From a virus: a DNA stretch of 64,000 nt. The notes under the pieces were generated by a model. It saw nothing but the letters and a program-made list of their open reading frames with translations, ran no database searches and was not told the origin of the DNA. The position numbers and the translations under genes are program-made. This document shows, in pieces, positions 1-10,045 of this stretch (positions are counted from its first letter, which is position 1; every line of letters starts with the position of its first letter). The stretch spans positions 55,007-119,006 of IMG/VR virus record IMGVR_UViG_3300008116_003012, one strand, 5' to 3'.

Positions 1-499
1 TTACTTGACCAATCACATTTCCAGTTAGATTACCAATAACGTTTCCAGTTAAGTTACCAGTAATATTTCCTGAGATATCTCCGCTAAAGTTTCCTTCAAA
101 AGTTCCTGTGATTATATTAGCAGTGATATCACCGTTAATAACAATATCTCCAACACCTTCAATATTGTAACCATTTAAAGTTAAATCGCCGCCAAGCCTA
201 GGATTAGGATCTTCTATTAAACTGTTGATAGAATCTTGTACATTAAAAGTTACACTGTTAGAATCATAACTTAGAGACAGATTGTTGTTAGCACTTGCTA
301 TACTTCTAAATCTTAGAGTATTAAGAACTTTATCAAGAAAAATAGGGCTGCCGTTGCCTAAATTTTCTGCATATAAAACAACATTGTTTTTTATATTTTG
401 AAAATTTTGATTTGATTTTTCAAAAGCAGTTCGTAAGTCATCACCCGTGCCGTCATTAGGGTAACTGCCTAAATCAACTAGATTAATCTGCAGCGTCAT
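1..499 (-). CDS. Tail-fibre/virion structural protein, N-terminal part (cut by window edge)
   Basis: The reading frame is open from an ATG at 499 down to the left window edge, about 166 codons, so the C-terminus lies outside. The N-terminus carries the pattern NDGTGDDLRTAFEKSNQNF, which closely matches the start of the giant fibre gene next door (NDGTGDSIRESFRKVNDNF). This signature is typical of fibre and baseplate-associated proteins of marine T4-like phages. The last visible part is a run of short G-N-(L/I)-(T/S)-G repeats, as in beta-structured fibre shafts. An AAGGAAA ribosome site lies just upstream, behind a late-promoter-like CATAAATA. It probably assembles in the virion tail; its exact position there is unknown. 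Confidence 0.8.
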   Translation of the reverse strand, partial: MTLQINLVDLGSYPNDGTGDDLRTAFEKSNQNFQNIKNNVVLYAENLGNGSPIFLDKVLNTLRFRSIASANNNLSLSYDSNSVTFNVQDSINSLIEDPNPRLGGDLTLNGYNIEGVGDIVINGDITANIITGTFEGNFSGDISGNITGNLTGNVIGNLTGNVIGQV

Positions 500-519
500 A
501 TGTTTCCTTAGTTGTACTA

Positions 520-527
520 TATTTATG
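520..527 (-). promoter_or_regulatory. Late promoter-like motif (CATAAATA)
   Basis: CATAAATA on the minus strand, 20 bases before the ATG at 499, matches the T4-type late promoter TATAAATA at seven of eight positions. It would drive the left-edge fibre gene. Confidence 0.5.
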
Positions 528-546
528 CACCATTTTTAAATATCCT

Positions 547-1665
547 TTAAGCGAATGTAGCATTTAGAGTGTACCATTTGCCGCTTTGAACACCAGGAAT
601 AGAGTCTCTAGTGCAAACAAATTCTAGTGAAGTTTGACTGCTTAGTCTAAATCCAATATTTTCTCCTAGAGTGTTAATTTCATATCCGTCATTAGGATAA
701 ACACTTACATTTAAAAGACTATCATTTCTAACGATAATTCTATACCCCTTTGGAGCACCGTTAGGTAAAATTACTCCTGGAGCAGGATTTCCCGGAGCAG
801 GAGCACTTACATTAGTAATTACACTAACACTCTTTGTTAGTTGATAGGCTCCTGCTTGAGTAGCTCCTGATGCTGTAATATTGTCTTCTACACTGTATGT
901 TATTAATCCAGAGACTTCTAATTCTCCTAGAATTCCTACACTAGTTAAGCTAGAATTTAGTACATTAGCAGCTAATGTATTACCGGTTAGAGTGTTTGCG
1001 GCTGCGGTAAATGTTCCTGAGCCGCCTAGCGTTATAACTTGGCCGTTAACTGTAATACTACTGTTAGCCAGCATTGTGTTAGTCACTGTGCCAGTGTCAG
1101 TTGTATAAACACCGTTTGTAACAGTTGCAGCATTTCCTGTTAAGTTACCGTTAAAAATATTTGCAAATATTTTATTAAATCTAGTTCCGCCTGTGCCTAA
1201 GTTACTTTCAATGTCAGTCTTAACAATAGTATTAGGTTGAGCAGTTATACTAGTTTTTTGTAGGCCAACAGAGACATTGTTATCTATGTTGTTGCCTGTT
1301 GTTTGAATAGTGAATTTAATGTCATTAGTTGGACTAACTCCGCTGGCTCCAAGCTGAGTTCCGTAAACTATTAACTGATCTCCTTCAGTGTATCCATTGC
1401 CGCCATTAACTACTACGACTCCCGTGTACCTAGGAACGTTAGGACCGCCGCTGAACAACGGAACATCTGTGTAAGACACATTAACTACAGCACCGTAACC
1501 ATTTCCTGTTACTGTAGTAACAGCAGCTTGAACCGTTCCAACACCAGCAACTGGAACACCGCTGTCTATTGTAAATGTAGTTGATAATTTTAAAGCATTT
1601 TGTCTTCTTGAAAGAACAGTTGCGCCATCTTCAAAATCTTCAAATAATTGATTGACACCTGCTAG
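547..1665 (-). CDS. C-terminal part of the giant tail-fibre protein, in a shifted frame
   Basis: About 372 codons are open in the frame +1 to the end of the 2386-aa fibre gene. A plausible GTG start exists at 1479, but coding-like sequence continues upstream to 1665 (LAGVNQLFEDFEDGATVLSRRQ and onward). That stretch has no ATG and no ribosome site and reads as the natural continuation of the upstream protein. The content is low-complexity beta-type fibre sequence: G-N-G-Y turns, 'LTGNTLAANVLNSSLTSVG' type repeats, and a C-terminal tip-like domain ending in KWYTLNATFA. I infer that this is the C-terminal domain of one long fibre, separated by a real or sequencing-derived frameshift. Confidence 0.7.
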   Translation of the reverse strand, partial: LAGVNQLFEDFEDGATVLSRRQNALKLSTTFTIDSGVPVAGVGTVQAAVTTVTGNGYGAVVNVSYTDVPLFSGGPNVPRYTGVVVVNGGNGYTEGDQLIVYGTQLGASGVSPTNDIKFTIQTTGNNIDNNVSVGLQKTSITAQPNTIVKTDIESNLGTGGTRFNKIFANIFNGNLTGNAATVTNGVYTTDTGTVTNTMLANSSITVNGQVITLGGSGTFTAAANTLTGNTLAANVLNSSLTSVGILGELEVSGLITYSVEDNITASGATQAGAYQLTKSVSVITNVSAPAPGNPAPGVILPNGAPKGYRIIVRNDSLLNVSVYPNDGYEINTLGENIGFRLSSQTSLEFVCTRDSIPGVQSGKWYTLNATFA

Positions 1666-4600
1666 CTATTTGTGCCGGTGCCGCTGCACCTGTTCCTAAA
1701 TTACCTACAAAACTGTTAGCATTGATGTTTTGAATTTCTGCTAGAGATACACCTGCATTTTTAATGCCTACCCAACCGTCAGTAACTTCAAAGTTTGCAC
1801 TGTCAAAACTTGCTAGGCCACTTAATGCTTGTTTTTGTGCTGCTGTACCTGTAGGAGCAGCGCCAGCAGTTGCAGACAGTTGCATTGAAAGTTTGGATTG
1901 AACTATTCCTGCTGTTGCACTAATGTCATCATTGACAATGCTGTTATTGGCTATTTGGAAATCAATATAAGAATTGTTTAGACTTTCAACAGTTGCACCA
2001 GTAGAATGTACAGCGCCAGCAGTTTCAAATTTAGCTCTTGTAACATTATCAAATCTATTAGCAACAGTAGTAATAGCTCCATAAGAAAATATTTCATTTC
2101 CTATTCTTAAGAATCCATTGTTAGGGAATCCTGTAACATCGTCTACTACAATACCTCCGCTTACACTAGATTGAGTAGTTCCTATTATTCCAGAATCTAT
2201 AACAGGCAATACTGTAATACCTCCTACAAGTAAAGCTGTTACAGTAGTGTCAACAGTTGCACTAAGCACACCTCCGACTGTGCTACTAATAATTGCAGGA
2301 CCAGCTCCAGTAAACACTGGTAACTGACCTTTGTTAGTAGATATTACAGCAACATCTTTTAATTCTGCAAAAGTATCAGACTGTTCAACTAAATTGTCAA
2401 CATATCCTTTTGTTGCAGCATCGGTGTCTGATGAAGGTAATGCTAGGTTAATAATTCTATGAGGAGTAGGAGGATCACCGCCTCCCATATTTAGATCCCC
2501 GCCCATTGGTAAAGTACCTTGTAGATCTAAGAATCCGCTACCAGCAGGTATTCTTTGACTGTCAGTAACAACACCTCCGTTGTGTGTAATACCTAAACGT
2601 CGATCAATATAACCCCTAACTGCACTTTCTGTTGGAACAGTATCTTCAGCATTGTCAGTCATAGTGACATCTGTAGAGAATTCTTTTACAGTAGTACCTC
2701 TCTTAAATCCAATACCGTCTAAGTTACTTAGAGCAATACTTGCAGCAAAAGTAACAGTGCCTGTTCCTTGGTCTACGCTAAAGAATCGTCCTACACGGAA
2801 TATACCGTCTTGGTCTGTACTTACATAGAATACGCGACCTTGTGTTTCTTCTCTAACTTCTTGTGTAGGTTCCGGAGGTGAAGCAGGAGAACCAAACACG
2901 TTGTTAGGATAGTTACTACTGTTGTAACCGCCAGTACCAATATCTAAAAAGTCATGTCCTGTTGCACGGCAAGTACTAATATTAACAGTAATTTCTGCAG
3001 GAGATTCTGCTTTTACACCTGCTCTTAAAACAGTTGATTGTACTGTTGGCAAACTTTGATAGAGGCCGGTGCCAGTAACAACACTTCCGGATCCGTATGC
3101 TATATCTTCTAAATCAACATATGCAGACTCTGCTCCGCTTTCGTCAGTGTAACCTGTAATTCTAAATGTTTTTCCAGCATGTGCTAAAATAAGATTTCCT
3201 GAATTTAATCTTCCTTTGGTAAAATCGCTCTGTATAGTTTTTATAGCAATTCTAGTATCGCCTACTTTTGAGCCCATAGTTTTTAAACCACCGTCTACAT
3301 AGTCAACGTCGTTTAATTTTAATTCATTAGATTGTAATATGGCATAATTATAACTTGTATCAAAAGTTAATATTGCTGTGTCACCGTAAGAAACAGTACC
3401 TGTTCCTGGAGTTGCAGCAAGAACATTATCACCGGGATTGTTGTATGTAAAACTGTTAGGAGTCGGAACAGAAATAATAGTTATAGAAACATCATTAAAC
3501 GTATCATCTGTTGTACATCTAACTTCGTCAATAGAATCTCCAGGATTTAATCCATGGGGTTCTGAAACTGTTACTGTTGCAGTATTACTAGCACGTGAAA
3601 CAGTTGAAATTGCCTTTTGGATTAATAAATTTCCTTCAATTGGGCTATTTCTAGTATAAGCAAGTGTTCTATATACTGTTCCTTCTTCAGCAGGGTCAGT
3701 AAATTCTAATGCTGTCGAAGGTCGTGTAGGTCTAATTACATTTATTCCGGTAAATTTAAAATTCTGTAAACTTCTTATAATTACCAATTGTCCGTCAGTT
3801 AATGGAGCACTTATTCCGCCTGTTACCGCATCAGCATTTAAATTTAATTTAAGCACAGGTCTAGTACCTAATACACCACCTGTGTCAACACCTTCTCCTA
3901 CAGAAGTAGTAAGTTCAACATTACTTACTTCATATCTAACAATGTCGCCTAAGTATGTTATGTCAAACGTTGCACCAGTTCCGGTTCCGCCATCGGAAAG
4001 AGTAGTTACTGTTCCTTTGACAGTCGGGTATCCACCAACGGGATTTATGCTGTAATCTCCAACTTCAATAATTTCAAATCTAGTAATTATACCGTCGCTA
4101 GGTCCTGTAGGTGCTAGTTTTACAGGATCATTATCAATTTCTATTACCCTGATTCTAGTAGTTTTTCCATTAGGATATAATGTGCCGCCTACTACATCTA
4201 TAAATTCTTCCTTAGAATATCCTAAACCTCCGCTAACAATAGTTACATTGTTTGGATTAGTTGGAGTATTAACAACTGCACCTGATCTAGTATTTGAAGT
4301 ATCTATTTCAATTTCAGATACATTCTGAGGTGCAAAACTATAATTGTCAACATATATACTAATTTCTCCTGCTACGTTTTTAGCAGCAAAACTTCCTCTT
4401 CTATATATCTTAGCAACTTGTTGAGTGTCATTGGCTAATGCTACTGGATCAGGAACCTCATTAGGATCACGTCCTGCTGCCCTCATTCCGTACTTACCGT
4501 ATGAGCTATTACCTGCAACACTTCGAATTTGAGAACCGTTTAATGCATAGTAACTAGTCCAGTTATAGTAGGTAAACACAGATACAAGTTCTGCAATACC

Positions 4601-7600
4601 GTTGTTGGTACAAATTACTCCGTAGCCTAAATCGTTAACCTGTGTATAGTCGTTAGCCAACATACTTCTGTTTCCAGGAGTTTCGATAATTATATCAATT
4701 CCTTTTATATCAAAAGTAATAGAACCTGTTGTTGTATGAGCTTTGTCTAGTGTAATAAAATCTTCTGTAACAGAAACAATTTTTGCTCCGGCTGCAAGAA
4801 CACCTGTTCCGCTAACTTTAGTTAATCGCATTCCTTTAACTAGCCCAAGCGTACTGTCCATAGGAATGGTAAATTGACCAACAGTAATGTTTGCATTAGA
4901 TGTTAAATTAGTTGCATCTGGAGTTATTTCAGAACCTAAATAATCTATAAATGGAGTTGAATCATCTAAGATTACTTCAGCAGTAGCAGTGCCAGGATCG
5001 TAAGTAGATACGTTAATCTGATATCTTTCTCCATTTATGTAAAATGCATTAGGAACTTGAATCTCTCTAACATTAAGTCCGCCTATAGTTAGATTGTATT
5101 GATCAGTAGTTGACAATACTTTGGCAGGAAGATTTCCACTGAATCCGTCAATAAACATTCCTCCCCTAAAGCTTTGTTCGTTAACGCTTCCGCTCAAGCT
5201 GGTTGCAGTTTGGCAGTATGGAGATTTAGTTTGAATTTGACCTTCTGGATCAAGAACCATCATAAAGCCGCCGTGACCTTGGCAAGTAATGTTACGCAGG
5301 ATAGTTCCGTCGTTCATTAAGAACACATCCATGTCTTTATTTTCTTTAGGAGGATTGTTAACTCCTATAATAATGTTCTGTATACCTGCAATTAAATCTG
5401 CTACAATAGCTGCAACTGTAGGGCTAGCAGAAAGCAATGGTTGTACCAAAGTATTGATGCGTCCGATGCCTGCAAGAGTTTCTGTTAGTTGAGCTGTTAT
5501 TGCAATTCTAGAACTGGCGTTTCTCTTGTAGGAATAACCTGCTCCTAAAGATCGTTCAATACCTCCATCGGTTATATCGTCAGCTAATGCTTCTACAATA
5601 TAGCCTACATCTCTTGCACACAACACACTGTCATAATCTAAATCTGGATAAGTTGCGTTTATATAAGACACAACTTGATTGGAAATATTTGTTTTAGCAG
5701 CCAATAAGATTCCTGCCTCAACAGTATGGCCGCCAGTTTTTGCAATAGTATCATCGAAAATACCGCTGAGTCCAGTTGGGTCAGATAGATAGTGATATCC
5801 AAATTTGTTGTCTTTTGGAGCTAGACCTGAACTGTTTAAACCTCTTATAGTTGCCCCAACTAATTTAGTTTGCGGAACTTTATCAATTTCAAAACTAGTA
5901 TCATCTCTAAATCTAGTCACTCTGGTTAAATTCTGGAATCGGCCTGTGCCTGACATTACTCTTAAGTACATGCCAACGGTTAACTTGTTTACTGTTCCAG
6001 TAGACAATGTTATTACATTTCCTTTAATTGTGCCAGGGGACGTTTGAGCATCAATCGCTTCACAACTAAAGCTGACAGAACTTGTTGTTCCAGTTATTAC
6101 AGTGTATGTACCGTTGTATGCAGATGGCACTGCACCGCTAACGGTTATAGTAGTACCGTCCGGGAATGGAATACTAGCTTGCGGAGCAAATGACAAAGTT
6201 GCAATGCTACCAGTACCAGTTGCACCTGTACTAACTAATTCGTTTGAAGATGCTGCTGCTGTTTGAGATAAGAATGTTCTTGACAAGCCGTCAAACTCGT
6301 CATCTCTATAGAAGTAGATATTAGCCCATGGACTTAAACTTTGTCCTGCAGCCGGTCTAATAATTACACGTCTAAATTCATCGCCCTTGATAGATACGTT
6401 AGTAGCTATTCTAATTGGCAATTGTTCGTAATACACTCCACTTTCTATTCTAATTGTCACTTGTTGTTCAGGAACAGGCTGACCGTACTCTAATTCTTCG
6501 CCTGGAATAAATTCTAAAGGAGTTCCAGGTTGCGCTGTTCCGTTAGCTACAATGTCGCTTATCGATGCAAAAAATTTAGTTATTAAAGGTAATGTTCCTT
6601 CTTCTGCTTCGTTTCCAGCTGTAGATTGGCTAATAGTTCCCCTCTTTCCAAATGCTCCGGCAGTTGTAGTTGAACTGATTGTATTATTCACTAATATTTG
6701 TTGCATTAACAATTTTATGTAATTAATACCATCTAATGTTTGAGAAAGTTGCTCTGTAGGTAATGCAGAAGCTGCGCCTCTTCTATAAGCTTTTGCAGCT
6801 TTGATAACATTTGAATTTCCGCCGTAAAGCACATCTTTTTTAACTGCTTCTACAATATAGCCTACATCTCTTGCACACTTAACTTGATCGTAATCAACTG
6901 TAGTAAGTTTAGAATCTATGTACAAAACAACTTCGTTTTTTATAAATTCTAAATTACTTTCTAATTTTGAAGCAGCATCTATGTAGCCAGTTTGAAAATA
7001 AACTATATCTTTAGTATCATGTAGTAATTCTACAATATATTGATCGTTAACACCACTGACTCCTACATAGTTTATTACTTTACCTGTAGCTCCGCTTCCT
7101 AATCCTTTAATGATACTGCCTTCTCTTAAATCTCGGTTTTCAACATTTATACTTTGATCAACACCTTGACCGTCAGTAAACACGTTCAATGTTCTAATTG
7201 ATCCAATACCTGAAGTTAAAGAATTAATATAAGCTTTATATGCGTTGCTTCCGTATGTTAGGGGTTGTCTATAAGGACCTGGTTCAGTCTCACTTATTCT
7301 TATCATTTCTTCTGCTTTTTCGCAAGCCTTGCTTAGGCTAGCATAAGCAGAAGAAAATGCTCTTCCTTGTCTTTCTTCTGGAATGTTTAGTTGTTCATCA
7401 CTTCCTGTTGTAGAAACAAAAAGATTGTTAGGACTTACATAGCTTGAACTATCAACATAAAGTTTAGTTGCTGCTTGAAGGTCATCTAAGCCAAAAGGTG
7501 TTCCTACTCCTGAAAAACTTCCTGGGTGATCAAATAAAATTAAATCACCTTCCATGTTATCACCTTGTCGACGAACAGTGCTCTTACGAGGCAAGGATTC

Positions 7601-8800
7601 ATCGCTTATCCAGTTTCCAGAAAGTGTAGGATCGTATGCAGCATCTACAAGTTGTTCATCTCCTCTAAATTGAGAAACTAAACTAAATGTTAGGTCTTGT
7701 CCTGGACTTACGCCGCCTAGACTTGTTCCAAGTATTTTAAGATCATCACCTTGAACATATTCATCATCCCCAAAATCAACAAAAGTAATAATAATATTAT
7801 TTTCAGAGTATATAGGATTGTTATTAGTTTTTTCTACTCGTACTGTTGCTCCAGATCCGATGCCAGTAACAGTTGTTACGTTTAATTCTTCATAGATAAA
7901 CGGAACAGATAGCCCTGTTCCAGAAATACTAGTAGGATCAACATTGTATACAGTTTGACTAATCTCAGGATCAATGTTAACAACTATGCGAGTGTTGTTA
8001 AAATTAACATCATCAATGGCTTGCTCTCTAGAAGGATATACTGCTAATCTATCATCATCGTAATATCGAAGATAGTAAGTGTCTTCGGTGATTAGTCCAG
8101 TTGCCGGAGTGTTTCCTGTATTTACATAAACAAATGCTGCACCGTTAATTGAAGTATTAAATCCATGTCCAGGTATAACGGCATACCCGTCTTGATCCCA
8201 ATTATCAACTGTTAAAGAATATTCAGATACATCTTCAGGTTCAGAACGAACTCTGATGCGTCCACCTATACCTGTAAAACCTCCTGTTTGCACATATCTA
8301 CGATCAGCATATCCTCTAGTTATTACTAGGTCATCTTCACCTATAGATGTATTGTGTAACGTATTGAATAAGTTTCTAGCTTCTGCACTAGGGTTTGCAA
8401 TATTGCCTATAGCAAATTGATTACCATTTAGGTGATTTCCTAAAACTGGTTCGTCGTCATTAACTAATCTTCCGCCGGTTGTAGTAATGACAATTTCATT
8501 TTCGTCAGCATGATTAACCAGTATTCCTTCTCCGCCTACTAATTTCTTAGCAACTAATGCATCGGCAAATTCACTTGAAACAATAACTTTATCAGCATCA
8601 GAACCGAGGTCTCCTCTTGGTACTCCATTAGGGAATCCGTCCGGTGTATCATCCAAATCTCCGAAAGATATCGTATCGCCTGATCCAAATATTGCAAAAA
8701 GTTGTGTAAAATTATCGTTTACTTTTCGAAAAGATTCACGAATACTATCACCAGTTCCGTCGTTACCCTGTGTACCAATGTCGATAGTTTGTCTTGCCAT
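1640..8800 (-). CDS. Giant tail-fibre / virion structural protein
   Basis: This 2386-codon gene starts MARQTIDIGTQGNDGTGD, the N-terminal signature of large fibre-like proteins in marine T4-like phages. Two copies of a helical module with the core CARDVGYIVEA lie near residues 630-700 and 1055-1125, each followed by Y-(K)RG/N-type sequence. A beta-helix-like central region (about residues 770-1250) contains VSIKGDEFRRVIIRP and ILRNITCQGHGGFMM. A segment near residue 2000 carries GRVFYVSTDQDGIFRVG, common in these fibres. The frame ends abruptly in a non-fibre-like tail (ASRCQSII), while the shifted frame continues the expected sequence. The leader has a good ribosome site (ACGGAG). The role is structural, presumably host recognition. 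Confidence 0.85.
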   Translation of the reverse strand: MARQTIDIGTQGNDGTGDSIRESFRKVNDNFTQLFAIFGSGDTISFGDLDDTPDGFPNGVPRGDLGSDADKVIVSSEFADALVAKKLVGGEGILVNHADENEIVITTTGGRLVNDDEPVLGNHLNGNQFAIGNIANPSAEARNLFNTLHNTSIGEDDLVITRGYADRRYVQTGGFTGIGGRIRVRSEPEDVSEYSLTVDNWDQDGYAVIPGHGFNTSINGAAFVYVNTGNTPATGLITEDTYYLRYYDDDRLAVYPSREQAIDDVNFNNTRIVVNIDPEISQTVYNVDPTSISGTGLSVPFIYEELNVTTVTGIGSGATVRVEKTNNNPIYSENNIIITFVDFGDDEYVQGDDLKILGTSLGGVSPGQDLTFSLVSQFRGDEQLVDAAYDPTLSGNWISDESLPRKSTVRRQGDNMEGDLILFDHPGSFSGVGTPFGLDDLQAATKLYVDSSSYVSPNNLFVSTTGSDEQLNIPEERQGRAFSSAYASLSKACEKAEEMIRISETEPGPYRQPLTYGSNAYKAYINSLTSGIGSIRTLNVFTDGQGVDQSINVENRDLREGSIIKGLGSGATGKVINYVGVSGVNDQYIVELLHDTKDIVYFQTGYIDAASKLESNLEFIKNEVVLYIDSKLTTVDYDQVKCARDVGYIVEAVKKDVLYGGNSNVIKAAKAYRRGAASALPTEQLSQTLDGINYIKLLMQQILVNNTISSTTTAGAFGKRGTISQSTAGNEAEEGTLPLITKFFASISDIVANGTAQPGTPLEFIPGEELEYGQPVPEQQVTIRIESGVYYEQLPIRIATNVSIKGDEFRRVIIRPAAGQSLSPWANIYFYRDDEFDGLSRTFLSQTAAASSNELVSTGATGTGSIATLSFAPQASIPFPDGTTITVSGAVPSAYNGTYTVITGTTSSVSFSCEAIDAQTSPGTIKGNVITLSTGTVNKLTVGMYLRVMSGTGRFQNLTRVTRFRDDTSFEIDKVPQTKLVGATIRGLNSSGLAPKDNKFGYHYLSDPTGLSGIFDDTIAKTGGHTVEAGILLAAKTNISNQVVSYINATYPDLDYDSVLCARDVGYIVEALADDITDGGIERSLGAGYSYKRNASSRIAITAQLTETLAGIGRINTLVQPLLSASPTVAAIVADLIAGIQNIIIGVNNPPKENKDMDVFLMNDGTILRNITCQGHGGFMMVLDPEGQIQTKSPYCQTATSLSGSVNEQSFRGGMFIDGFSGNLPAKVLSTTDQYNLTIGGLNVREIQVPNAFYINGERYQINVSTYDPGTATAEVILDDSTPFIDYLGSEITPDATNLTSNANITVGQFTIPMDSTLGLVKGMRLTKVSGTGVLAAGAKIVSVTEDFITLDKAHTTTGSITFDIKGIDIIIETPGNRSMLANDYTQVNDLGYGVICTNNGIAELVSVFTYYNWTSYYALNGSQIRSVAGNSSYGKYGMRAAGRDPNEVPDPVALANDTQQVAKIYRRGSFAAKNVAGEISIYVDNYSFAPQNVSEIEIDTSNTRSGAVVNTPTNPNNVTIVSGGLGYSKEEFIDVVGGTLYPNGKTTRIRVIEIDNDPVKLAPTGPSDGIITRFEIIEVGDYSINPVGGYPTVKGTVTTLSDGGTGTGATFDITYLGDIVRYEVSNVELTTSVGEGVDTGGVLGTRPVLKLNLNADAVTGGISAPLTDGQLVIIRSLQNFKFTGINVIRPTRPSTALEFTDPAEEGTVYRTLAYTRNSPIEGNLLIQKAISTVSRASNTATVTVSEPHGLNPGDSIDEVRCTTDDTFNDVSITIISVPTPNSFTYNNPGDNVLAATPGTGTVSYGDTAILTFDTSYNYAILQSNELKLNDVDYVDGGLKTMGSKVGDTRIAIKTIQSDFTKGRLNSGNLILAHAGKTFRITGYTDESGAESAYVDLEDIAYGSGSVVTGTGLYQSLPTVQSTVLRAGVKAESPAEITVNISTCRATGHDFLDIGTGGYNSSNYPNNVFGSPASPPEPTQEVREETQGRVFYVSTDQDGIFRVGRFFSVDQGTGTVTFAASIALSNLDGIGFKRGTTVKEFSTDVTMTDNAEDTVPTESAVRGYIDRRLGITHNGGVVTDSQRIPAGSGFLDLQGTLPMGGDLNMGGGDPPTPHRIINLALPSSDTDAATKGYVDNLVEQSDTFAELKDVAVISTNKGQLPVFTGAGPAIISSTVGGVLSATVDTTVTALLVGGITVLPVIDSGIIGTTQSSVSGGIVVDDVTGFPNNGFLRIGNEIFSYGAITTVANRFDNVTRAKFETAGAVHSTGATVESLNNSYIDFQIANNSIVNDDISATAGIVQSKLSMQLSATAGAAPTGTAAQKQALSGLASFDSANFEVTDGWVGIKNAGVSLAEIQNINANSFVGNLGTGAAAPAQIASRCQSII

Positions 8801-8836
8801 GTATTACTCCGTTAGAAGATTTTCATCTCTTTTCAA

Positions 8837-8844
8837 TATTTACC
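8837..8844 (-). promoter_or_regulatory. Late promoter-like motif (GGTAAATA) for the giant fibre gene
   Basis: GGTAAATA on the minus strand lies 36 bases before the ATG at 8800 and shares the TAAATA core of T4-type late promoters. It sits back to back with a plus-strand motif at 8865-8872. Confidence 0.4.
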
Positions 8845-8864
8845 AAATTTTTTTGTAAACTTAA

Positions 8865-8872
8865 TGTAAATA
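8865..8872 (+). promoter_or_regulatory. Late promoter-like motif (TGTAAATA)
   Basis: TGTAAATA lies four bases before the ATG at 8877. If it is used like a T4 late promoter, the transcript would start at or just inside the start codon. Confidence 0.45.
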
Positions 8873-8876
8873 AACG

Positions 8877-9164
8877 ATGTATCTTAAAGAAGAAATAGAA
8901 ACTGTCTCGTATACTAGAAAAAGTAAATTAGGAATAGAACATGCGTATGTTCGATCTAAGAAAATATGTATTTTTCGTTGCGACAATTGCGGATTGGTAT
9001 TCCAAAGAGAACGTGCTAAAATGAGTCCTAAAAGGCTAAGCAACAACTATTTTCATTGTTGTAGTAATTGCGATGCTAAACGCTTTGCTCAAAAGAAAGG
9101 TACTGATAGACGCACTATGTGGGATAAACCTGCAAGTAGTTTAGATGATATAAGTAAATTATGA
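8877..9164 (+). CDS. Small zinc-ribbon-like protein
   Basis: A 95-aa basic protein with two cysteine pairs that can form a zinc ribbon: CDNC at residues 39-42 and a CC..C cluster around residues 61-66. The N-terminal half has alternating basic and aromatic residues. Small proteins with this layout recur next to structural genes in marine T4-like phages; their function is unknown and I cannot assign one. The stop codon overlaps the ATG of the following SGNH-like gene by four bases, so the two are probably translated together. Confidence 0.6.
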   Translation: MYLKEEIETVSYTRKSKLGIEHAYVRSKKICIFRCDNCGLVFQRERAKMSPKRLSNNYFHCCSNCDAKRFAQKKGTDRRTMWDKPASSLDDISKL

Positions 9165-10045
9165 ATAATCTATTTGTTTATGGAGATAGTTTTGCTTCTC
9201 CGTCTGCTATCACAAAAGAAACATGGGTTAATATTTTAGCTGATAGTCTTAATTATCAAGTAGTCAACAATGCTGTTTTAGGAAGTAGCACAGAGTATTC
9301 TTTTTTTAAATTTGTAAAAGATGCTCAAAATGATATTTTTAAAGAAGAAGATATAATTATTTTTGTAATAAGCAGTCCAGGGCGCTTATATTTTAACTAT
9401 CAATTATTTGATGATCCGTCAACTGGATCTAGATTTTTAGGTCCTATAAGAAAGACAGATCTTTCAAATTTATGGTATAAAGAAAATAAAGATAATATTA
9501 AATGGTATGTAAGAAATACAAATCAAGAATTAAATCAAATTAATCATGAATCTTATATTGAAGTTTTAAAGTCTTTTGCTAGAAAAAATCCTAAACTAAC
9601 GTTTTTTGTAATGCATAATCCTGAACCTTTAAATCTTTTTAAACTAGATCAATGCCCTCCTAATTTTTTCATGCCGGATATTTGTTTAGTTGAAATATCA
9701 AATAGAGAAATTATCGATCAAACTAACTGTGATTTTTCCAGCTGGACTAGATATACAGATATAGATTGTAGATTAAATCATTTAACTAATCCAAATCATA
9801 AAATTTTAGCTAATTCTATAAAAAATACTATAACCAAAAAAACTATAGATTTTTGGAATTATGATTTATTTCATCAAGGAATAATTAAACAAATTACAGA
9901 TTTAGCAGAATACAAACATTTTGTTGATAAACAGATTTTATTTCAATTTCCGAGAATTGAAAAAAAATTATCTAAAAAAGTTTCAATATTTAGACAGTGT
10001 ATAAATAAAATCACGAAAGGGGAACATTATGTTCACATTTATTAA
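9161..10045 (+). CDS. SGNH/GDSL-hydrolase-like protein
   Basis: A 294-aa protein beginning with a beta strand and the GDSF box (G8-D9-S10), which places the putative nucleophile Ser10 as in SGNH esterases. Further blocks fit the fold: NNAVLGSSTEY (block II-like Gly/Asn) and a long internal strand IIIFVISSPGR. The C-terminal D-x-x-H is less clear; CRLNHLTNPNHKILAN is the best candidate for the catalytic His block. Phage SGNH proteins are thought to remove or add ester groups on surface glycans, which fits its place beside fibre genes. Composition is very AT-rich, like the island further right. Confidence 0.6.
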   Translation: MNNLFVYGDSFASPSAITKETWVNILADSLNYQVVNNAVLGSSTEYSFFKFVKDAQNDIFKEEDIIIFVISSPGRLYFNYQLFDDPSTGSRFLGPIRKTDLSNLWYKENKDNIKWYVRNTNQELNQINHESYIEVLKSFARKNPKLTFFVMHNPEPLNLFKLDQCPPNFFMPDICLVEISNREIIDQTNCDFSSWTRYTDIDCRLNHLTNPNHKILANSIKNTITKKTIDFWNYDLFHQGIIKQITDLAEYKHFVDKQILFQFPRIEKKLSKKVSIFRQCINKITKGEHYVHIY

